Assembly (NCBI GenBank): GCA_023391175.1
Contig: JAEWBL010000464.1
Span: 1 to 6,123, forward strand
Length of the DNA: 6,123 bases
Source of the DNA: Pseudomonadota bacterium
Lineage (GTDB): Bacteria > Pseudomonadota > Alphaproteobacteria > Rhizobiales > Xanthobacteraceae
Direction of reading: 5' to 3'
The stretch's first letter is position 1, and each line of letters starts with the position of its first letter. A program made the translations under genes and the position numbers. Positions 4,990 through 6,123 of the stretch are shown here, in pieces. The notes beneath the pieces were generated by a model that was not told the DNA's origin, ran no database searches, and saw only the letters and a program-made list of their open reading frames with translations.

Positions 4990-6123
4990 ATGAAACAGGC
5001 GGAACCGGGCACATCCCGCAAGATGAGGTTCCCCGTTGCGATGACATTGGCGATGGCCATGCTGCTGGCCTCGCTTGGCACCAGTATCGCCAACATCGCC
5101 CTACCCGCGCTCAGCGCCGCATTCTCGGCACCGTTCGCACAGGTCCAGACGGTCGTCGTCGCCTATCTCGCCGGCCTGACGGTTACCGTCCTCGTCGCGG
5201 GCCGGCTCGGTGACGCCTACGGACTGAAGCGGATGCTCATCGTCGGTCTGGCGGTCTTTTCAACGGCCTCGCTGCTGTGCGCGGTTGCGCCGAACCTCTG
5301 GCTCCTGGTCGGCGCGCGGGCCCTGCAGGGCATCGGCGCGGCTTTCCTCATGACGCTCACCATGGCGATGATGCGTCAGTCGGCCGGCGAGGCGCGGGTC
5401 GGGCGGGCCATGGGCCTGCTTGGCACGGTATCGGCGCTCGGGACGGCGCTCGGCCCTTCGCTCGGGGGCCTGCTCATTCCCATGACGGGATGGCGCGGCA
5501 TCTTCTGGATTCAAGTCCCGCTGGCGGTGCCAGCCCTTGTCCTCGCCGTTGTCACGCTGCCCGGCGAACAGCCGCGGGCAAAGGCGCCATCGCTGCGTTT
5601 GTGGCCAAACATATCTTCGCACCTCGCGGCCAATCTCGCGCTCAACGTGATGGTAGCCGCCGTCATGATGGCGACGCTGGTGGTCGGCCCCTTCTATCTC
5701 AGCCTTGGTCTCGGTCTGGAGGCGATGGATGTGGGCCTCGTGATGGCGGTCGGACCGGTGATTTCGATCTTCAGCGGGATTCCGAGCGGCCGGCTCGTCG
5801 ATGGCTGGGGAAGTGGCTGCGTGCTCGCCATCGGGTTGATGCTGTTGACGGCCGGCGCGCTTCTGCTCGCATTTTTGCCGGACACGATAGGCGTCGTCGG
5901 CTATCTGCTCGCCATCGCCGTGCTGACGCCGGGCTACCAACTCTTTCAGGCCGCCAACAATACAGCCACGCTGGCCCATGTGGCGCAGGATCAGCGCGGA
6001 ATGGCGTCCGGTGCGCTGAACCTGTCGCGCAATATCGGGCTTATCGCGGGTGCATCATTCATGGGCGCCGTCTTTGCCTTCGGCGCGGGAACCGGACGGT
6101 TCACTGGGGCGACGGCCTTGGAC
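4990..6123 (+). CDS. MFS multidrug-efflux-type transporter (3' end outside window)
   Basis: The first 378 codons are visible, with no stop before the right edge. A short basic N-terminus precedes TM1 (about 16-40, ending SIANIALPAL, a typical drug:H+ antiporter 'D1-like' stretch). Motif A is GRLGDAYGLKRM (71-82), in the TM2-TM3 loop. TM4 carries GARALQGIGAAF (108-119), the motif B region with its Arg. TM5 carries the antiporter motif C, GTALGPSLGGLL. A short polar loop around 193-205 separates the two halves, and further hydrophobic segments follow to the edge. It is an inner-membrane proton-driven exporter of the EmrB/QacA or related 12-14 TM drug families; the substrate cannot be read. About 20-100 residues are probably missing. 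It is divergent from the MerR regulator, whose long-spacer promoter lies just upstream, so ligand-induced efflux is the likely logic. Confidence 0.92.
   Translation, partial: MKQAEPGTSRKMRFPVAMTLAMAMLLASLGTSIANIALPALSAAFSAPFAQVQTVVVAYLAGLTVTVLVAGRLGDAYGLKRMLIVGLAVFSTASLLCAVAPNLWLLVGARALQGIGAAFLMTLTMAMMRQSAGEARVGRAMGLLGTVSALGTALGPSLGGLLIPMTGWRGIFWIQVPLAVPALVLAVVTLPGEQPRAKAPSLRLWPNISSHLAANLALNVMVAAVMMATLVVGPFYLSLGLGLEAMDVGLVMAVGPVISIFSGIPSGRLVDGWGSGCVLAIGLMLLTAGALLLAFLPDTIGVVGYLLAIAVLTPGYQLFQAANNTATLAHVAQDQRGMASGALNLSRNIGLIAGASFMGAVFAFGAGTGRFTGATALD

Noticed and set aside
5260..5979. Long minus-strand open frame opposite the MFS gene
   Set aside because: Its product is rich in Arg, His, Gln and Glu with no domain, as expected antisense to a GC-rich membrane-protein gene; the plus strand has clear MFS motifs.

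Overview
The window is GC-rich, with strong G/C preference at third codon positions, RpoD-like and WYL proteins of proteobacterial character, and a MerR/MFS pair of a common proteobacterial type. This suggests an alphaproteobacterium or a similar high-GC proteobacterium; the genus cannot be read from the sequence.

The left two thirds (about 1-4131, all minus strand) is one compact operon read right to left. It starts with a WYL-domain repressor of the BrxR/CapW type (GTG start at 4069). Next is a 725-residue sigma-70 factor with an N-terminal ankyrin module, whose start overlaps the repressor's stop by 8 bases. Last is a MutL/MORC-like GHKL ATPase, starting 4 bases after the sigma stop and running off the left edge. 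BrxR/CapW repressors are known from BREX, CBASS and other antiviral loci. GHKL ATPases of this type were described in predicted restriction-modification clusters with Z1 helicases, PD-(D/E)XK nucleases, AIPR proteins and C5 methylases. The best reading is the control end of a defence operon with its own sigma factor, the effector genes lying left of base 1. A 19-bp near-palindrome in front of the repressor is the likely operator.

Between the operon and the next genes (about 4111-4479) lies a stretch without a clear intact gene. It holds a short plus-strand tail resembling the C-terminus of DUF262/HNH (GmrSD-like) nucleases, a 22-bp imperfect inverted repeat and one weak 46-codon ORF. It looks like a scar at the edge of a remodelled island.

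The right third (4480-6123) is a separate and conventional module: a MerR-family regulator (minus) divergent from an MFS drug-efflux-type transporter (plus, cut by the right edge). They share a 69-bp intergenic region with a MerR-type promoter: a -35 element, a 19-bp spacer filled by a SoxR-box-like dyad, and a poor -10. The regulator presumably activates the pump and controls itself when a ligand binds.
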